Assembly: GCF_003751505.1 (NCBI RefSeq)
Contig: NZ_RJVB01000008.1
Span: forward strand, 243,018 to 307,017
Direction of reading: 5' to 3'
DNA from: Erwinia sp. JUb26
GTDB lineage: Bacteria > Pseudomonadota > Gammaproteobacteria > Enterobacterales > Enterobacteriaceae
DNA length: 64,000 bases
The notes below the pieces were generated by a model. That model made no database searches. It saw only the letters and a list, made by a program, of their open reading frames with translations, and was not told the DNA's origin. Below are positions 45,729-56,597 of the stretch, in pieces. Within the stretch, counting starts at the first letter, position 1. Each line of letters starts with the position of its first letter. The position numbers were made by a program, and so were the translations under genes.

Positions 45729-46496
45729 ATGAGGTTTTTTTATATTCTGTGCTTCTGCATATTGAATTTGTTTTCGTCATCCGCCTGGTCGGTTGTCACT
45801 ATGGAGTTTCTTAAAGCAAACCCAGGGGTAGTCAATGGTAATTACTCTTGGCCATCGCAGCCCACTACGGGGGTCATGTGCCACACTGGGGGGTGCAAGG
45901 TGGGCGTCTGTCTTTATATCCGTTCAATAAGCCGATGTGGCGGGGCGTATTTTAAATCAGTGAATATTCCTGCTGGAGCAACGGATCAAGATGCCTGGAA
46001 AGCGTTTACCCAAAAATTTGGCCAAAACGGAGGCTGGGCTGGGATAATGGGTGGTCCGTATGACAAGATGTGTGCGGGAATGGCCGTTACCGAAAACTTA
46101 ATCGCCACCCTGATACCGGGTTCGAACTGTGCCGCCCCGCCGGGCAAGGATCAGGTGGAGTGCAGCATTCAGGATAGTCTGACGCTTAATCATAACACGC
46201 TTGCGGCTAATTCTCTGAACGGTAATCGGGCATCGAAGGGTATTATTATTAAATGTAATTTACCGGCAACAATGACGTTAAAACTGCTGAAACAGAGTGA
46301 TATTGAACTGGGTAATGACGGGCTGGTAACAACCACGCTGTATAGCAACGACGTTAATTTGATAAGTGGAATGACGTTAAGCGTGCCTGAAGGAGATACC
46401 CGGGTGAATGTTTCGTCGGTCCTTCATGCAAAAGCACTGGATATTCCCGCAGGGCCACGCCAGGGTAGCGGTACGATGATGTTGGAATTTTACTAG
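45729..46496 (+). CDS. Fimbrial tip adhesin-like protein (MrpH type)
   Basis: A 255-residue exported protein with signal peptide MRFFYILCFCILNLFSSSAW. The N-terminal half is cysteine-rich (GVMCHTGGCKVGVCLYIRS) and would be the receptor domain. The C-terminal half looks like a pilin domain (VECSIQDSLTLNHNTL, IIIKCNLPATMTLKLL, ending GSGTMMLEFY). This two-domain plan and the ending resemble MrpH-family adhesins. It pairs with the divergent minor pilin, without chaperone or usher. An RBS (AAGGAG) is clear. Confidence 0.65.
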   Translation: MRFFYILCFCILNLFSSSAWSVVTMEFLKANPGVVNGNYSWPSQPTTGVMCHTGGCKVGVCLYIRSISRCGGAYFKSVNIPAGATDQDAWKAFTQKFGQNGGWAGIMGGPYDKMCAGMAVTENLIATLIPGSNCAAPPGKDQVECSIQDSLTLNHNTLAANSLNGNRASKGIIIKCNLPATMTLKLLKQSDIELGNDGLVTTTLYSNDVNLISGMTLSVPEGDTRVNVSSVLHAKALDIPAGPRQGSGTMMLEFY

Positions 46497-46543
46497 TAAT
46501 TATATCCTCTCATTATTTACACGGGAGGATATAATGTCGCGAG

Positions 46544-47320
46544 CTACGCTTTTTCGTGGCGTTTAAATATTATTTCGTTGCCGGAACTTAAATTAGCATC
46601 AAAGTGGTATCCATCGACATCAAACTTTTTCAGCTGTTCAGGTTTTGTCAGGCGGTTCTGAATAATGTAGCGGCTCATCAGGCCGCGCGCCTTCTTGGCG
46701 TAGAAGCTGATCACCTTAAACTTGCCGTTCTTCTCATCTAAAAATACCGGCTTGATAATCTCGCCGTTCAGCTGTTTCGGTTTTACCGCTTTGAAGTATT
46801 CATCGGAAGCGAGGTTCACCAGCACTTTATCACCCTGCGCGGCCAGCGCGTCATTCAGCGCATGGGTCAGCCTGTCGCCCCAGAAGCTGTAGAGGTCTTT
46901 CCCCGCCGGGTTATCCAGTTTGATGCCCATCTCCAGTCGATACGGCATCATCAGATCCAGCGGGCGCAGCAGGCCATAAAGGCCGGAGAGCATGCGCAGA
47001 TGCTGCTGGGCATAGTCGAAATCATCTTCGCTGAAGCCTTCCGCCTGCAGGCCGGTGTACACGTCACCCTTGAATGCCAGAATCGCCTGACGGGCGTTTT
47101 CCGGGGTGAAATCCGGCTGCCAGTCATTGAAGCGCTCCGCGTTGAGCACCGCCAGCTTGTCGCTGATATGCATCAGTGAACCGATATCGGCAGGGGAAAG
47201 CCTGCGGGCAATTTTAATGAGTTTCTGCGACTCATCCAGCAGCGCGGGTTGGGTAAAACGTTGGGTCGCAAGCGGGCTTTCATAGTCCAGCGTTTTTGCG
47301 GGGGAAATTACCATCAGCAT
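46544..47320 (-). CDS. yaaA: Peroxide stress protein YaaA
   Basis: DUF328/UPF0246 protein that limits intracellular iron and protects DNA and proteins during peroxide stress in E. coli, where it belongs to the OxyR regulon. The start at 47320 gives [16 protein letters not shown] and 258 residues as in E. coli; upstream in-frame codons are not conserved. Blocks [26 protein letters not shown] and [13 protein letters not shown] are present. Confidence 0.95.
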   Translation of the reverse strand: MLMVISPAKTLDYESPLATQRFTQPALLDESQKLIKIARRLSPADIGSLMHISDKLAVLNAERFNDWQPDFTPENARQAILAFKGDVYTGLQAEGFSEDDFDYAQQHLRMLSGLYGLLRPLDLMMPYRLEMGIKLDNPAGKDLYSFWGDRLTHALNDALAAQGDKVLVNLASDEYFKAVKPKQLNGEIIKPVFLDEKNGKFKVISFYAKKARGLMSRYIIQNRLTKPEQLKKFDVDGYHFDANLSSGNEIIFKRHEKA

Positions 47321-47586
47321 GATCGGGGGTCCTTGTGCATCGCGAAAAATTGCCAGCGCATACTGTAGCAAAAAAGCGTTAACAGAGGACAAATCGCTGT
47401 CATTGGTGGATCTGCTGATTCATCGTAAAGAAACGGAAAAAGCCCGTTTGTGTTGAGGTTTTATCCCGCTGTGGCACAGGGTTTTATGGTTGTTGCATGG
47501 CCGGGTACGCGTGCTATCATCCGGGGCAGACATTTTCAACACCCTGACAAATCAACCTTGTTTCAACCTTGATGAGAATGACAACT

Positions 47587-48540
47587 ATGACGGACAAATT
47601 ATCCTCCCTGCGTCAGATCACTACCGTTGTTGCCGATACCGGCGACATCGCGGCGATGAAACTCTACAAACCGCAGGATGCCACCACCAACCCTTCTCTG
47701 ATCCTCAGCGCTGCCCAAATCCCAGAATACCGCAAGCTGATTGATGAAGCCGTGACCTGGGCGCGCGAGCAGAGCAGCGATAAAGAAGCACAGGTTTCTT
47801 TCGCAGCCGACAAACTGGCCGTTAACATCGGTCTGGAAATCCTTAAGCTGGTTCCGGGTCGTATTTCTACCGAAGTGGATGCGCGTCTGTCTTACGACAC
47901 CGAAGGCAGCATTGCTAAAGCGCGTAGCCTGATCAAACTGTACAACGATGCTGGCATCAGCAACGACCGCATCCTGATCAAACTGGCGTCGACCTGGCAG
48001 GGCATCCGTGCCGCCGAGCAGCTGGAAAAAGAAGGCATCAACTGTAACCTGACCCTGCTGTTCTCCTTCGCTCAGGCGCGTGCCTGTGCCGAAGCGGGCG
48101 TGTACCTGATCTCGCCATTCGTTGGCCGTATCCTCGACTGGTACAAAGCCAACACCGATAAGAAAGAGTACGCGCCAGCAGAAGATCCAGGCGTTGTTTC
48201 CGTGACTGAAATCTACGAATACTACAAGCAGCACGGTTACGAAACCGTGGTGATGGGCGCAAGCTTCCGTAACGTAGGCGAAATCATTGAACTGGCTGGC
48301 TGCGACCGTCTGACCATCTCTCCGGGCCTGCTGAAAGAGCTGGCTGAGACCGAAGGCAGCATCGAGCGCAAGCTGTCCTTCACCGGTGAAGTGAAAGCAC
48401 GTCCGGCGAAAATGACCGAAGCAGAGTTCCTGTGGCAGCACAACCAGGATCCAATGGCGGTTCAGAAACTGGCTGAAGGCATCCGTAACTTTGCCGTCGA
48501 TCAGGGCAAGCTTGACAAGATGATCGCTGACCTGCTGTAA
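47587..48540 (+). CDS. talB: Transaldolase B
   Basis: Pentose phosphate pathway enzyme that transfers dihydroxyacetone from sedoheptulose 7-phosphate to glyceraldehyde 3-phosphate. Start at 47587 gives [17 protein letters not shown] and 317 residues as in E. coli. The Schiff-base Lys132 is in [11 protein letters not shown]; Asp17 is in TTVVADTGD. Codon use is highly biased, consistent with strong expression. Followed by two ERIC-like repeats. Confidence 0.98.
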   Translation: MTDKLSSLRQITTVVADTGDIAAMKLYKPQDATTNPSLILSAAQIPEYRKLIDEAVTWAREQSSDKEAQVSFAADKLAVNIGLEILKLVPGRISTEVDARLSYDTEGSIAKARSLIKLYNDAGISNDRILIKLASTWQGIRAAEQLEKEGINCNLTLLFSFAQARACAEAGVYLISPFVGRILDWYKANTDKKEYAPAEDPGVVSVTEIYEYYKQHGYETVVMGASFRNVGEIIELAGCDRLTISPGLLKELAETEGSIERKLSFTGEVKARPAKMTEAEFLWQHNQDPMAVQKLAEGIRNFAVDQGKLDKMIADLL

Positions 48541-48542
48541 CA

Positions 48543-48660
48543 GCCTTCATATCTGAAGCTGTAGCGGCGTTGGCTGCGCGGGCGCACCCCGGTCACTTAC
48601 CTTTGTAAGCTCCCGGGGATTTGCCCGCTTGCCGCCTTGCTACAGCTCCAGCTATTTTGG
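48543..48660 (-). repeat. ERIC-like element, copy 1
   Basis: The reverse strand contains CCCCGGGAGCTTAC, GGTAAGTGACCGGGGTG and GCAGCCAACGCCGC, the core of the enterobacterial repetitive intergenic consensus, ending CAGCTTCAGATATGAAG. It can fold into a long hairpin. It lies directly after talB. Confidence 0.85.
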
Positions 48661-48667
48661 CTGGCCC

Positions 48668-48785
48668 AGCTTCATATCTGACGCTGTAGCGGCGTTGGCT
48701 GTGCGGGCGCACCCCGGTCACTTACCTTTGTAAACTCCCGGGGATTTGCCCGCTTGCCGCCTTGCTACAACTCCAGCTATTTTGG
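48668..48785 (-). repeat. ERIC-like element, copy 2
   Basis: A near-identical second copy 125 bp downstream of the first, in the same orientation, with only a few substitutions. Tandem ERIC copies are uncommon. The 48541-48881 gap to mog holds these two elements and no gene. Confidence 0.85.
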
Positions 48786-48881
48786 CTGACCCAACTGTTC
48801 ATATCGCCCACCCTCGCTATACATCCTGCTTTGCTATGGTTTATCCTTGCGTTAACTTTCTTTATCTGACGGCAAATCCCT

Positions 48882-49469
48882 ATGAATACACTTCGCATTG
48901 GCCTGATCTCCGTATCTGACCGCGCGGCAAACGGCATCTACCAGGATCAGGGCCTGCCCGCGCTGGAAGACTGGCTTTCTGCAGCGCTATCGACGCCGTT
49001 CAAAATTGAGAAGCGTCTGGTGCCCGATGAGCAGCCGATGATCGAGCAGACGATCTGCGAGTTGGTTGATGAACTGTTTTGCCATCTGGTGCTGACCACC
49101 GGCGGCACCGGCCCGGCGCGACGCGACGTGACGCCCGATGCCACCCTGGCGATCGCCGATCGTGAAATGCCCGGCTTCGGCGAACAGATGCGCCAGATCA
49201 GCCTGAATTTTGTGCCGACGGCGATCCTTTCACGTCAGGTTGGGGTGATCCGCAAACAGTCGCTGGTGATTAATCTGCCGGGGCAGCCTAAATCGATCAA
49301 AGAGACGCTGGAAGGGTTGAAGGATGAGCAGGGCAAGACGACCGTGCACGGTATTTTTGCCAGCATTCCCTACTGCATTCAGCTGCTGGACGGGCCTTAT
49401 ATTGAGACCCACCCGCAGGTGGTAGCAGCATTCAGGCCGAAAAGCGCTCGCCGCGAAACAAACAGCTAA
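48882..49469 (+). CDS. mog: Molybdopterin adenylyltransferase
   Basis: Activates molybdopterin by adenylylation before molybdenum insertion. 195 residues as in E. coli. The MoCF-type signature LVLTTGGTGPARRDVTPDA and the later NLPGQPKSIKETLEGL are visible. E. coli has satP next; here an MFS transporter follows after 128 bp. Confidence 0.96.
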   Translation: MNTLRIGLISVSDRAANGIYQDQGLPALEDWLSAALSTPFKIEKRLVPDEQPMIEQTICELVDELFCHLVLTTGGTGPARRDVTPDATLAIADREMPGFGEQMRQISLNFVPTAILSRQVGVIRKQSLVINLPGQPKSIKETLEGLKDEQGKTTVHGIFASIPYCIQLLDGPYIETHPQVVAAFRPKSARRETNS

Positions 49470-49597
49470 AAAACAGGATTCTCAGGCATAAGATCCAGTG
49501 CCGTCTGGTGTAGATGATAATTGCCGTTATAGTAAGCATAGCTTTACAAGGTGTAATTATTTTTCTGCTCTCTGACTATGGAATTACCCTAAGAATC

Positions 49598-50902
49598 ATG
49601 GAACAAGAACACGCACGACCTTTGAACCGACAGGATTATAAAACCCTGGTGCTCGCCGCGCTCGGTGGCGCGCTGGAATTCTACGACTTTATTATCTTCG
49701 TCTTTTTTGCCGCCGTGATCGGCGAACTGTTTTTCCCTGCCGATATCCCTGAATGGCTGCGTCAGCTGCAGACGTTCGCCATCTTTGCTGCAGGATACCT
49801 TGCCCGCCCGTTAGGCGGCCTGATTATGGCCCACTTTGGCGACAGCAAAGGGCGCAAGAAAATGTTCAGTCTGAGCATTCTGCTGATGGCCCTGCCCACG
49901 CTGGCGATGGGGCTGCTGCCGACCTATGCCACGCTGGGTATTGCTGCACCCATTCTGCTGCTGCTGCTTCGGTTATTGCAGGGCGCGGCGATCGGTGGTG
50001 AAGTGCCCGGTGCCTGGGTGTTCGTGGCCGAACACGTGCCGCAAAAGCGCGTGGGCTTTGCCTGCGGTACGCTGACCGCCGGGCTGACCTTTGGCATTTT
50101 GCTGGGCTCGCTGGTCGCCACGCTGATAAATACCAGCATGACGCCGCAGGCCATCGCTGAGACAGGCTGGCGCATTCCGTTCCTGCTGGGTGGTGCTTTT
50201 GGTCTGCTGGCCATGTACCTGCGCCGCTGGCTGCATGAAACGCCGGTGTTTACCCAAATGCAGCATCGCAAAGCCTTATCGGATGAGCTGCCGTTGAAAA
50301 CGGTGATTGCCCATCATCGCCAGAGCGTGGTGGTGTCGATGCTGCTGACCTGGCTGCTCTCCGCCTGCATTGTGGTGGTGCTGCTGATGGCCCCGGCGCT
50401 GCTGCAAAAACTGCACGGCCTGCCCGCCGCCTTGACCCTTAAAGCGAACAGCCTGGCCACGGTGATGCTGATTTTCGGCTGCATTATTTCCGGTGCGCTG
50501 GTCGATCGTATTGGCGCGGCGACCACGCTGATTGCCGGCAGCCTGCTGCTGGCGGTGACCAGTTGGACCTTCTTTACCGTTGCCGCAGAGTATCCGGCCT
50601 GGCTGTTCAGCGCCTATGCGCTGGCCGGTCTGTGCGTGGGCGTTGTTGGCGTGGTGCCTTTCGTGATGGTGTCGGCATTTCCCCCTGCGGTTCGTTTTAC
50701 CGGTATCTCCTTCTCTTACAATCTTTCATATGCCATTTTCGGCGGGCTGACGCCCATCATGGTGACGCTGATGATGAAGCTGACGCCGATGGCACCGGCT
50801 TACTACGTTCTTGGCCTGGCCGGGGTCGGCGTACTGGTCGGCCTGTGGCTCAAACGCGCGTCCGCGCAGCGTGTTTTACTGCAGCAGGTGAGCGCCCAGT
50901 AA
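49598..50902 (+). CDS. MFS transporter, metabolite:H+ symporter type
   Basis: A 434-residue major facilitator with about 12 membrane segments. The start at 49598 gives a short cytoplasmic N-terminus (MEQEHARPLNRQDYKTL) before the first segment; earlier in-frame codons are unlikely. GGALEFYDFIIF in helix 1, HFGDSKGRKKMF in loop 2-3 and LRLLQGAAIGGEVPGAWVF place it with the metabolite:H+ symporters (ProP/ShiA/KgtP relatives). Substrate unknown. It replaces satP in the E. coli order. Confidence 0.85.
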   Translation: MEQEHARPLNRQDYKTLVLAALGGALEFYDFIIFVFFAAVIGELFFPADIPEWLRQLQTFAIFAAGYLARPLGGLIMAHFGDSKGRKKMFSLSILLMALPTLAMGLLPTYATLGIAAPILLLLLRLLQGAAIGGEVPGAWVFVAEHVPQKRVGFACGTLTAGLTFGILLGSLVATLINTSMTPQAIAETGWRIPFLLGGAFGLLAMYLRRWLHETPVFTQMQHRKALSDELPLKTVIAHHRQSVVVSMLLTWLLSACIVVVLLMAPALLQKLHGLPAALTLKANSLATVMLIFGCIISGALVDRIGAATTLIAGSLLLAVTSWTFFTVAAEYPAWLFSAYALAGLCVGVVGVVPFVMVSAFPPAVRFTGISFSYNLSYAIFGGLTPIMVTLMMKLTPMAPAYYVLGLAGVGVLVGLWLKRASAQRVLLQQVSAQ

Positions 50903-50925
50903 CCCTCGTTTTATCGTGGTTAAAC

Positions 50926-50955
50926 CGGACTGGCCTGCGCCGGTCCGTTTTTTTT
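50926..50955 (+). terminator. Terminator after the MFS gene
   Basis: CGGACTGGC-CTGC-GCCGGTCCG (one G-T pair) followed by eight T, 24 nt after the stop. Confidence 0.9.
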
Positions 50956-50983
50956 AAAAAAAAACGACTTTTTTTTGCTGTTG

Positions 50984-51014
50984 CCCCTTGATGCGGCGCT
51001 TTGCGGCCCCATCT
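50984..51014 (+). promoter_or_regulatory. Sigma-32 heat-shock promoter of dnaK
   Basis: CCCCTTGAT at 50984-50992 and CCCCATCT at 51007-51014 match the sigma-32 -35 and -10 consensus, with the dnaKp1-like spacing. The dnaK ATG is about 125 bp downstream, leaving a long leader. Confidence 0.9.
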
Positions 51015-51138
51015 TATTTGGCATCCGAGGCTACGGACCTGGAAAAAAAGAGCGGGATGAGCAGTTGAAACTGTGAGAAATGCCCGCATTTAAGGTTCAT
51101 AACCTGATTTGAAATGAATTTAAGTGGGAGACGTTTAG

Positions 51139-53046
51139 ATGGGTAAGATTATTGGTATTGACCTGGGTACGACTAACTCTTGTGTCGCTATCATGGATGG
51201 CGGCAAGGCACGTGTACTGGAGAATGCGGAAGGCGATCGCACTACGCCATCCATCATTGCTTACACTCAGGACGGTGAAACGCTGGTAGGTCAGCCTGCT
51301 AAACGTCAGGCCGTGACCAACCCGCAGAATACCCTGTTTGCGATCAAGCGCCTGATTGGCCGTCGCTTCCAGGATGAAGAAGTACAGCGTGATATTAAAA
51401 TCATGCCGTTCAAAATCGTTGGCGCTGACAACGGTGACGCATGGCTGGACGTGAAAGGCCAGCGCGTAGCACCTCCGCAGATCTCTGCAGAAGTGCTGAA
51501 AAAAATGAAGAAAACAGCAGAAGATTACCTGGGTGAGCCAGTGACCGAAGCGGTTATTACCGTACCGGCTTACTTTAACGATGCACAGCGTCAGGCAACC
51601 AAAGATGCGGGTCGTATCGCCGGTCTGGAAGTCAAACGTATCATCAACGAACCAACCGCAGCCGCACTGGCCTACGGTCTGGATAAAGGCCAGGGTAACC
51701 GCACTATCGCGGTATACGACCTGGGTGGTGGTACTTTCGATATCTCTATCATCGAAATCGATGAAGTTGACGGCGAAAAAACCTTCGAAGTTCTGGCAAC
51801 CAACGGTGATACCCACCTGGGTGGTGAAGACTTCGACAGCCGCATGATCAACTATCTGGTGGCTGAGTTTAAGAAAGATTCAGGCATCGATCTGCACAAC
51901 GATCCGCTGGCCATGCAGCGTCTGAAAGAAGCTGCTGAAAAAGCGAAAATCGAACTGTCTTCTGCCCAGCAGACCGACGTGAACCTGCCGTACATCACTG
52001 CTGATGCGACCGGTCCTAAGCACCTGAACATCAAAGTGACTCGTGCGAAGCTGGAATCACTGGTAGAAGACCTGGTTGCTCGCTCTATCGAGCCGCTGAA
52101 AGTTGCGCTGCAGGATGCGGGCCTGTCCGTATCTGATATCAACGACGTCATCCTCGTTGGTGGCCAGACGCGTATGCCAATGGTGCAGTCAAAAGTGGCT
52201 GAGTTCTTTGGTAAAGAGCCGCGTAAAGACGTTAACCCGGACGAAGCCGTTGCCGTGGGCGCAGCCGTACAGGGTGGCGTGCTGGCGGGTGAAGTGAAAG
52301 ACGTTCTGCTGCTGGACGTTACCCCACTGTCACTGGGTATCGAAACCATGGGCGGCGTGATGACTTCACTCATCACCAAGAACACCACCATTCCAACCAA
52401 GCACAGCCAGGTGTTCTCTACCGCTGAAGACAACCAGTCTGCGGTAACCATCCACGTTGTGCAGGGTGAGCGTAAACGCGCTGCGGATAACAAGTCACTG
52501 GGCCAGTTCAACCTTGACGGTATCCAGTCAGCACCGCGCGGCATGCCGCAGATCGAAGTGACCTTCGACATCGACGCCGACGGTATTCTGCACGTATCCG
52601 CTAAAGACAAAAACAGCGGTAAAGAGCAGAAGATCACCATTAAGGCCTCTTCCGGTCTGAACGACGAAGAGATCGAAAAAATGGTGCGCGATGCGGAAGC
52701 TAACGCTGAGTCTGACCGCAAGTTTGAAGAACTGGTGCAGACCCGTAACCAGGGTGACCAGGTTGCGCACAGCACCCGTAAGCAGCTGACCGATGCCGGT
52801 GACCAACTTCCAGCAGACGTGAAAGCGCCAATCGAAGCGGCTCTGACCGAGCTGGATACTGCGCTGAAAGGCGAAGACAAAGCTGAGATTGAAGCGAAAA
52901 TCCAGGCGCTGATGGAAGTGTCAGGCAAGCTGATGGAGTTTGCTCAGCAGCAGCAGGCCGCTGGCGGCGCAGCCGATGCAGCCGAAGGCAAAAAAGATGA
53001 CGACGTCGTTGACGCCGAATTCGAAGAAGTTAAAGACAAGAAATAA
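51139..53046 (+). CDS. dnaK: Chaperone DnaK (Hsp70)
   Basis: ATP-driven chaperone for folding and for control of sigma-32. 635 residues (E. coli 638). The Hsp70 signatures [24 protein letters not shown] and [14 protein letters not shown] are present; the phospho-site threonine lies in [15 protein letters not shown] context; the C-terminus ends in an acidic Gln/Ala-rich tail. Heavily biased codons. Upstream of dnaJ. Confidence 0.99.
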   Translation: MGKIIGIDLGTTNSCVAIMDGGKARVLENAEGDRTTPSIIAYTQDGETLVGQPAKRQAVTNPQNTLFAIKRLIGRRFQDEEVQRDIKIMPFKIVGADNGDAWLDVKGQRVAPPQISAEVLKKMKKTAEDYLGEPVTEAVITVPAYFNDAQRQATKDAGRIAGLEVKRIINEPTAAALAYGLDKGQGNRTIAVYDLGGGTFDISIIEIDEVDGEKTFEVLATNGDTHLGGEDFDSRMINYLVAEFKKDSGIDLHNDPLAMQRLKEAAEKAKIELSSAQQTDVNLPYITADATGPKHLNIKVTRAKLESLVEDLVARSIEPLKVALQDAGLSVSDINDVILVGGQTRMPMVQSKVAEFFGKEPRKDVNPDEAVAVGAAVQGGVLAGEVKDVLLLDVTPLSLGIETMGGVMTSLITKNTTIPTKHSQVFSTAEDNQSAVTIHVVQGERKRAADNKSLGQFNLDGIQSAPRGMPQIEVTFDIDADGILHVSAKDKNSGKEQKITIKASSGLNDEEIEKMVRDAEANAESDRKFEELVQTRNQGDQVAHSTRKQLTDAGDQLPADVKAPIEAALTELDTALKGEDKAEIEAKIQALMEVSGKLMEFAQQQQAAGGAADAAEGKKDDDVVDAEFEEVKDKK

Positions 53047-53064
53047 TCGCCCTTGAGCGGGCAT

Positions 53065-53128
53065 GATGCTCCCTCGGTGGAGCATCGTATTAACCAGCAC
53101 GGGCGTGGAGATTTCTCCCCGCCCGTGC
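53065..53128 (+). other. Two strong hairpins between dnaK and dnaJ
   Basis: GATGCTCC-CTCGGT-GGAGCATC (53065-53086) and a 9-bp stem GCACGGGCG with CGCCCGTGC (53097-53128) fill the 110-bp gap. Neither is followed by a T run. They may reduce dnaJ expression relative to dnaK by partial termination or processing. Confidence 0.7.
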
Positions 53129-53156
53129 ACGCATGTTAAGGGCAGGATCAATAACA

Positions 53157-54296
53157 ATGGCGAAGAAAGACTATTACGAGGTTTTAGGCGTTTCCAAATC
53201 TGCGGAAGAGCGTGAAATCAAAAAGGCTTATAAACGTCTTGCGATGAAGTTCCACCCCGACCGCAACCAGGGCGATAAAGAAGCCGAAGAGAAATTCAAA
53301 GAGATCAAAGAGGCGTACGAAATTCTGACCGATGCGCAGAAACGTGCGGCTTACGATCAGTACGGCCATGCTGCCTTTGAACAGGGCGGAATGGGCGGCG
53401 GCGGCGGTTTCGGCGGTGGTGGTGGTGCAGACTTTAGCGATATCTTTGGCGACGTATTCGGCGATATTTTCGGCGGAGGCCGCCGTCAACAGCGCGCCGC
53501 ACGCGGTGCTGATTTGCGCTACAACATGGAACTGACGCTGGAAGAAGCGGTACGCGGCGTGACCAAAGAGATCCGCATTCCAACGCTGGAAGAGTGTGAA
53601 GTCTGCCACGGCAGCGGTGCGAAAGCGGGGACCAAGCCGCAGACCTGTTCAACCTGTCACGGTGCAGGCCAGGTACAGATGCGTCAGGGCTTCTTCACCG
53701 TCCAGCAGGCGTGTCCAACCTGTCACGGTCGCGGCTCGGTGATTAAAGATCCGTGCAACGCCTGTCACGGCCACGGACGCGTTGAGAAGTCGAAAACGCT
53801 GTCGGTGAAAATTCCAGCTGGCGTGGATACCGGTGACCGCATCCGCCTGACTGGTGAAGGTGAAGCCGGCGAGCACGGCGCGCCGTCGGGCGATCTGTAC
53901 GTTCAGGTTCAGGTGAAAAAACACCGTATCTTCGAACGTGAAGAAAACAACCTGTACTGCGAAGTGCCGATTAACTTTGCGATGGCAGCCCTGGGCGGCG
54001 AGATTGAAGTGCCTACCCTTGACGGCCGCGTGAAGCTGAAAGTGCCGGCGGAAACGCAGACCGGCAAGCTGTTCCGCATGCGCGGTAAAGGCGTGAAATC
54101 CGTGCGCGGTGGTGCGCAGGGCGACCTGCTGTGCCGCGTGGTGGTGGAAACTCCGGTCAGCCTGAACGACAAGCAGAAAGCGCTGCTGCGCGAGCTGGAA
54201 GAGAGCTTTGGTGGCCCGAGCGGCGATCAGAACAGCCCGCGTTCAAAGAGCTTCTTTGACGGCGTGAAAAAGTTCTTCGACGATCTGACGCGTTAA
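53157..54296 (+). CDS. dnaJ: Chaperone DnaJ (Hsp40)
   Basis: Co-chaperone that stimulates DnaK ATPase and delivers substrates. The start at 53157 gives [20 protein letters not shown] and 379 residues (E. coli 376). The J domain has the HPD triad ([10 protein letters not shown]); a Gly/Phe-rich linker follows; four zinc motifs read [24 protein letters not shown] and CNACHGHG. C-terminal substrate domains complete. Confidence 0.98.
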   Translation: MAKKDYYEVLGVSKSAEEREIKKAYKRLAMKFHPDRNQGDKEAEEKFKEIKEAYEILTDAQKRAAYDQYGHAAFEQGGMGGGGGFGGGGGADFSDIFGDVFGDIFGGGRRQQRAARGADLRYNMELTLEEAVRGVTKEIRIPTLEECEVCHGSGAKAGTKPQTCSTCHGAGQVQMRQGFFTVQQACPTCHGRGSVIKDPCNACHGHGRVEKSKTLSVKIPAGVDTGDRIRLTGEGEAGEHGAPSGDLYVQVQVKKHRIFEREENNLYCEVPINFAMAALGGEIEVPTLDGRVKLKVPAETQTGKLFRMRGKGVKSVRGGAQGDLLCRVVVETPVSLNDKQKALLRELEESFGGPSGDQNSPRSKSFFDGVKKFFDDLTR

Positions 54297-54470
54297 TCCG
54301 TTTTTATCTTTTAAGCGCGTCATCAGATGGGCGGCCTCAACAAAGGCTGCCCATTTTTTTCATTCGGAAATTCCGATCGGTTAACCATTTATAATCTGTT
54401 TTTTACGAAGAGTTAAAGCGAGTATGCTGTGGGCTTCTTTACGCTCACACTCGAATTAATGGAATCTTCG

Positions 54471-55631
54471 ATGAAAACAGCTCTCAAGCGTCTGCTTAAC
54501 AATGACGCCACCGGCGGTGTGGTACTGATCGTGGCCGCTGCCATCGCGATGTTTCTGGCGAACAACAGCACTACGCAGCAGGGGTATCAGGCGCTACTGG
54601 CGATGCCGGTGCAGTTCCGTTTTGGCGAACTCGACATCAACAAAGATCTGCTGCTGTGGATCAATGATGCGCTGATGGCGCTGTTCTTCCTGCTGATTGG
54701 CCTTGAGGTGAAGCGCGAGCTGGTCACCGGCTCGCTGAACAGCCGCGAGCGGGCGATGTTCCCGCTGATCGCCGCGCTGGGCGGAATGCTGGCTCCGGCC
54801 CTGATCTTCACCGCCTTTAACCATAACGATCCACTGGCGATCCACGGCTGGGCGATCCCTACCGCTACGGACATCGCTTTTGCACTGGGGATCCTCGCGC
54901 TGCTGGGTAGCCGGGTACCGGTACAGTTAAAAATGTTCCTGATGGCGCTGGCGGTGATTGATGACCTTGGTGCCATCGTGATTATCGCCTTCTTCTACAC
55001 CAGCGATCTTTCACTAGTTTCGTTGAGCGTGGCGGCTGCCTCTGTCCTGGCGCTGGCGCTGCTGAATCTGTGCGGGGTGCGTAAGACCTCGCTGTATCTG
55101 CTGGTCGGGGTCGTGCTGTGGGTGGCCGTGCTGAAGTCCGGCGTTCACGCGACGCTGGCTGGCGTGATCGTCGGCTTCTTTATCCCGTTGAAGGGAAAGG
55201 GGGACGTTTCACCGTCGATTGATTTAGCGCACGGATTACAGCCGTGGGTCAGCTGGATCATCCTGCCGCTGTTTGCCTTTGCCAATGCCGGCGTTTCGCT
55301 GAGCGGCGTCTCGCTCAACGGCCTTTTCTCCGCCGTACCGCTGGGGATTATCCTTGGCCTGTTTATCGGCAAGCCGCTGGGTATTACGCTGATCTGCTGG
55401 CTGGCGGTGAAGCTGAAAATTGCCGCTTTGCCCGAGCGTACCAAAATGGTCGATATAGCCGCCGTTGGCGTGCTGTGCGGGATTGGCTTTACCATGTCGA
55501 TCTTTATCGCCTCGCTGGCCTTTGATGCGCAGCATGAAGAGATGGTCACGCTGGCGAAGCTGGGTATCCTCGCCGGCTCGGTGGTTTCCGCCGTGGTGGG
55601 CTATCTGCTGCTGCGAGTGAAGCTGAAGTAG
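54471..55631 (+). CDS. nhaA: Na+/H+ antiporter NhaA
   Basis: Inner-membrane antiporter exchanging two H+ in for one Na+ out. The ATG at 54471 ([16 protein letters not shown]) gives 386 residues (E. coli 388); an ATG at 54459 in frame is the alternative. The ion-binding aspartates are Asp164-Asp165 in [12 protein letters not shown], and the pH-sensor histidine lies in [12 protein letters not shown]. Its activator gene nhaR follows after 18 bp. Confidence 0.95.
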   Translation: MKTALKRLLNNDATGGVVLIVAAAIAMFLANNSTTQQGYQALLAMPVQFRFGELDINKDLLLWINDALMALFFLLIGLEVKRELVTGSLNSRERAMFPLIAALGGMLAPALIFTAFNHNDPLAIHGWAIPTATDIAFALGILALLGSRVPVQLKMFLMALAVIDDLGAIVIIAFFYTSDLSLVSLSVAAASVLALALLNLCGVRKTSLYLLVGVVLWVAVLKSGVHATLAGVIVGFFIPLKGKGDVSPSIDLAHGLQPWVSWIILPLFAFANAGVSLSGVSLNGLFSAVPLGIILGLFIGKPLGITLICWLAVKLKIAALPERTKMVDIAAVGVLCGIGFTMSIFIASLAFDAQHEEMVTLAKLGILAGSVVSAVVGYLLLRVKLK

Positions 55632-55649
55632 CGCGTCGCGGAGGATGAC

Positions 55650-56540
55650 ATGTCGCAGATGAACTTTAACCACCTCTATTACTTCTGGCAGGTCTGTAAA
55701 ACCGGCTCGGTGGTTAAAGCTGCCGAGGTACTCAACCTCACGCCGCAGACCATTACCGGCCAGCTGAAGGCGCTGGAAGAGCGTCTGCAGGGCCGCCTGT
55801 TCAAACGTCAGGGAAGGGGGCTGGTGCCCTCAGAGCTGGGGCAACTGGTGTTCCGCTACGCCGACCGCATGTTTACCCTCAGCCAGGAAATGCTGGATAT
55901 CGTTAACTACCGTAAGGAAGCGAGCCTGCTGTTTGACGTCGGCGTGGCCGATGCTCTGTCCAAAAAGCTGGTCAGCCAGATCCTCGCAACCGCCGTACAG
56001 GAAGCGGAGCCTATTCATCTGCGCTGCTTTGAATCGACCCATGAGCTGCTGCTGGAGCAGCTCAGTGAGCACAAGCTGGATATGATCCTCTCCGACTGCC
56101 CGGTCGATTCTTCGCAGCAGGCGGGGCTGTTTTCCGTCAAGCTGGGCGAATGCGGCGTCAGCTTCTGGTGCCACGACGCGCTGCCCGACAGCGCGTTTCC
56201 GGCCTGCCTGACCGCGCATAATGTGCTGGTTCCCGGCCGGCGATCGATGCTGGGGCGTCGGCTGCTGAACTGGTTTCAGTCGCAGAATCTGGACGTGACC
56301 ATTCTCGGTGAGTTCGACGATGCGGCGCTGATGAAGGCTTTTGGTGTCGCTAACCGGGCCATTTTTGTCGCACCCACGCTGTACGGAAAAGAAAGCTACT
56401 ACGATGAAGGGATTGTCGAACTGGGCCGGCCGGAAGCGGTGATGGAGGAGTACCACGTCATTTTTGCCGAAAGGATGATCCAGCATCCGGCGGTGCAGCG
56501 TATCTGCAATAAAGATTTCAGCGCGCTGTTTGCCGTTTAA
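55650..56540 (+). CDS. nhaR: Transcriptional activator NhaR
   Basis: LysR-family activator of nhaA in response to Na+, 296 residues (E. coli 301). The N-terminal HTH is [20 protein letters not shown], and long conserved blocks such as [20 protein letters not shown] and [14 protein letters not shown] are retained. Probably co-transcribed with nhaA. Confidence 0.95.
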   Translation: MSQMNFNHLYYFWQVCKTGSVVKAAEVLNLTPQTITGQLKALEERLQGRLFKRQGRGLVPSELGQLVFRYADRMFTLSQEMLDIVNYRKEASLLFDVGVADALSKKLVSQILATAVQEAEPIHLRCFESTHELLLEQLSEHKLDMILSDCPVDSSQQAGLFSVKLGECGVSFWCHDALPDSAFPACLTAHNVLVPGRRSMLGRRLLNWFQSQNLDVTILGEFDDAALMKAFGVANRAIFVAPTLYGKESYYDEGIVELGRPEAVMEEYHVIFAERMIQHPAVQRICNKDFSALFAV

Positions 56541-56547
56541 CAGGCAT

Positions 56548-56575
56548 AAAAAAACCGCCGTAAGGCGGTCTTTTT
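56548..56575. terminator. Bidirectional terminator between nhaR and rpsT
   Basis: ACCGCC-GTAA-GGCGGT flanked by seven A on the left and CTTTTT on the right serves both convergent genes. Confidence 0.9.
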
Positions 56576-56597
56576 AACGCGGATTAACAAACTGGCA

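Noticed and set aside
50948..50977. Long T and A runs before dnaK as a phase-variable tract
   Set aside because: The first T run belongs to the terminator of the MFS gene; the rest lies upstream of the sigma-32 promoter and not in a coding frame.
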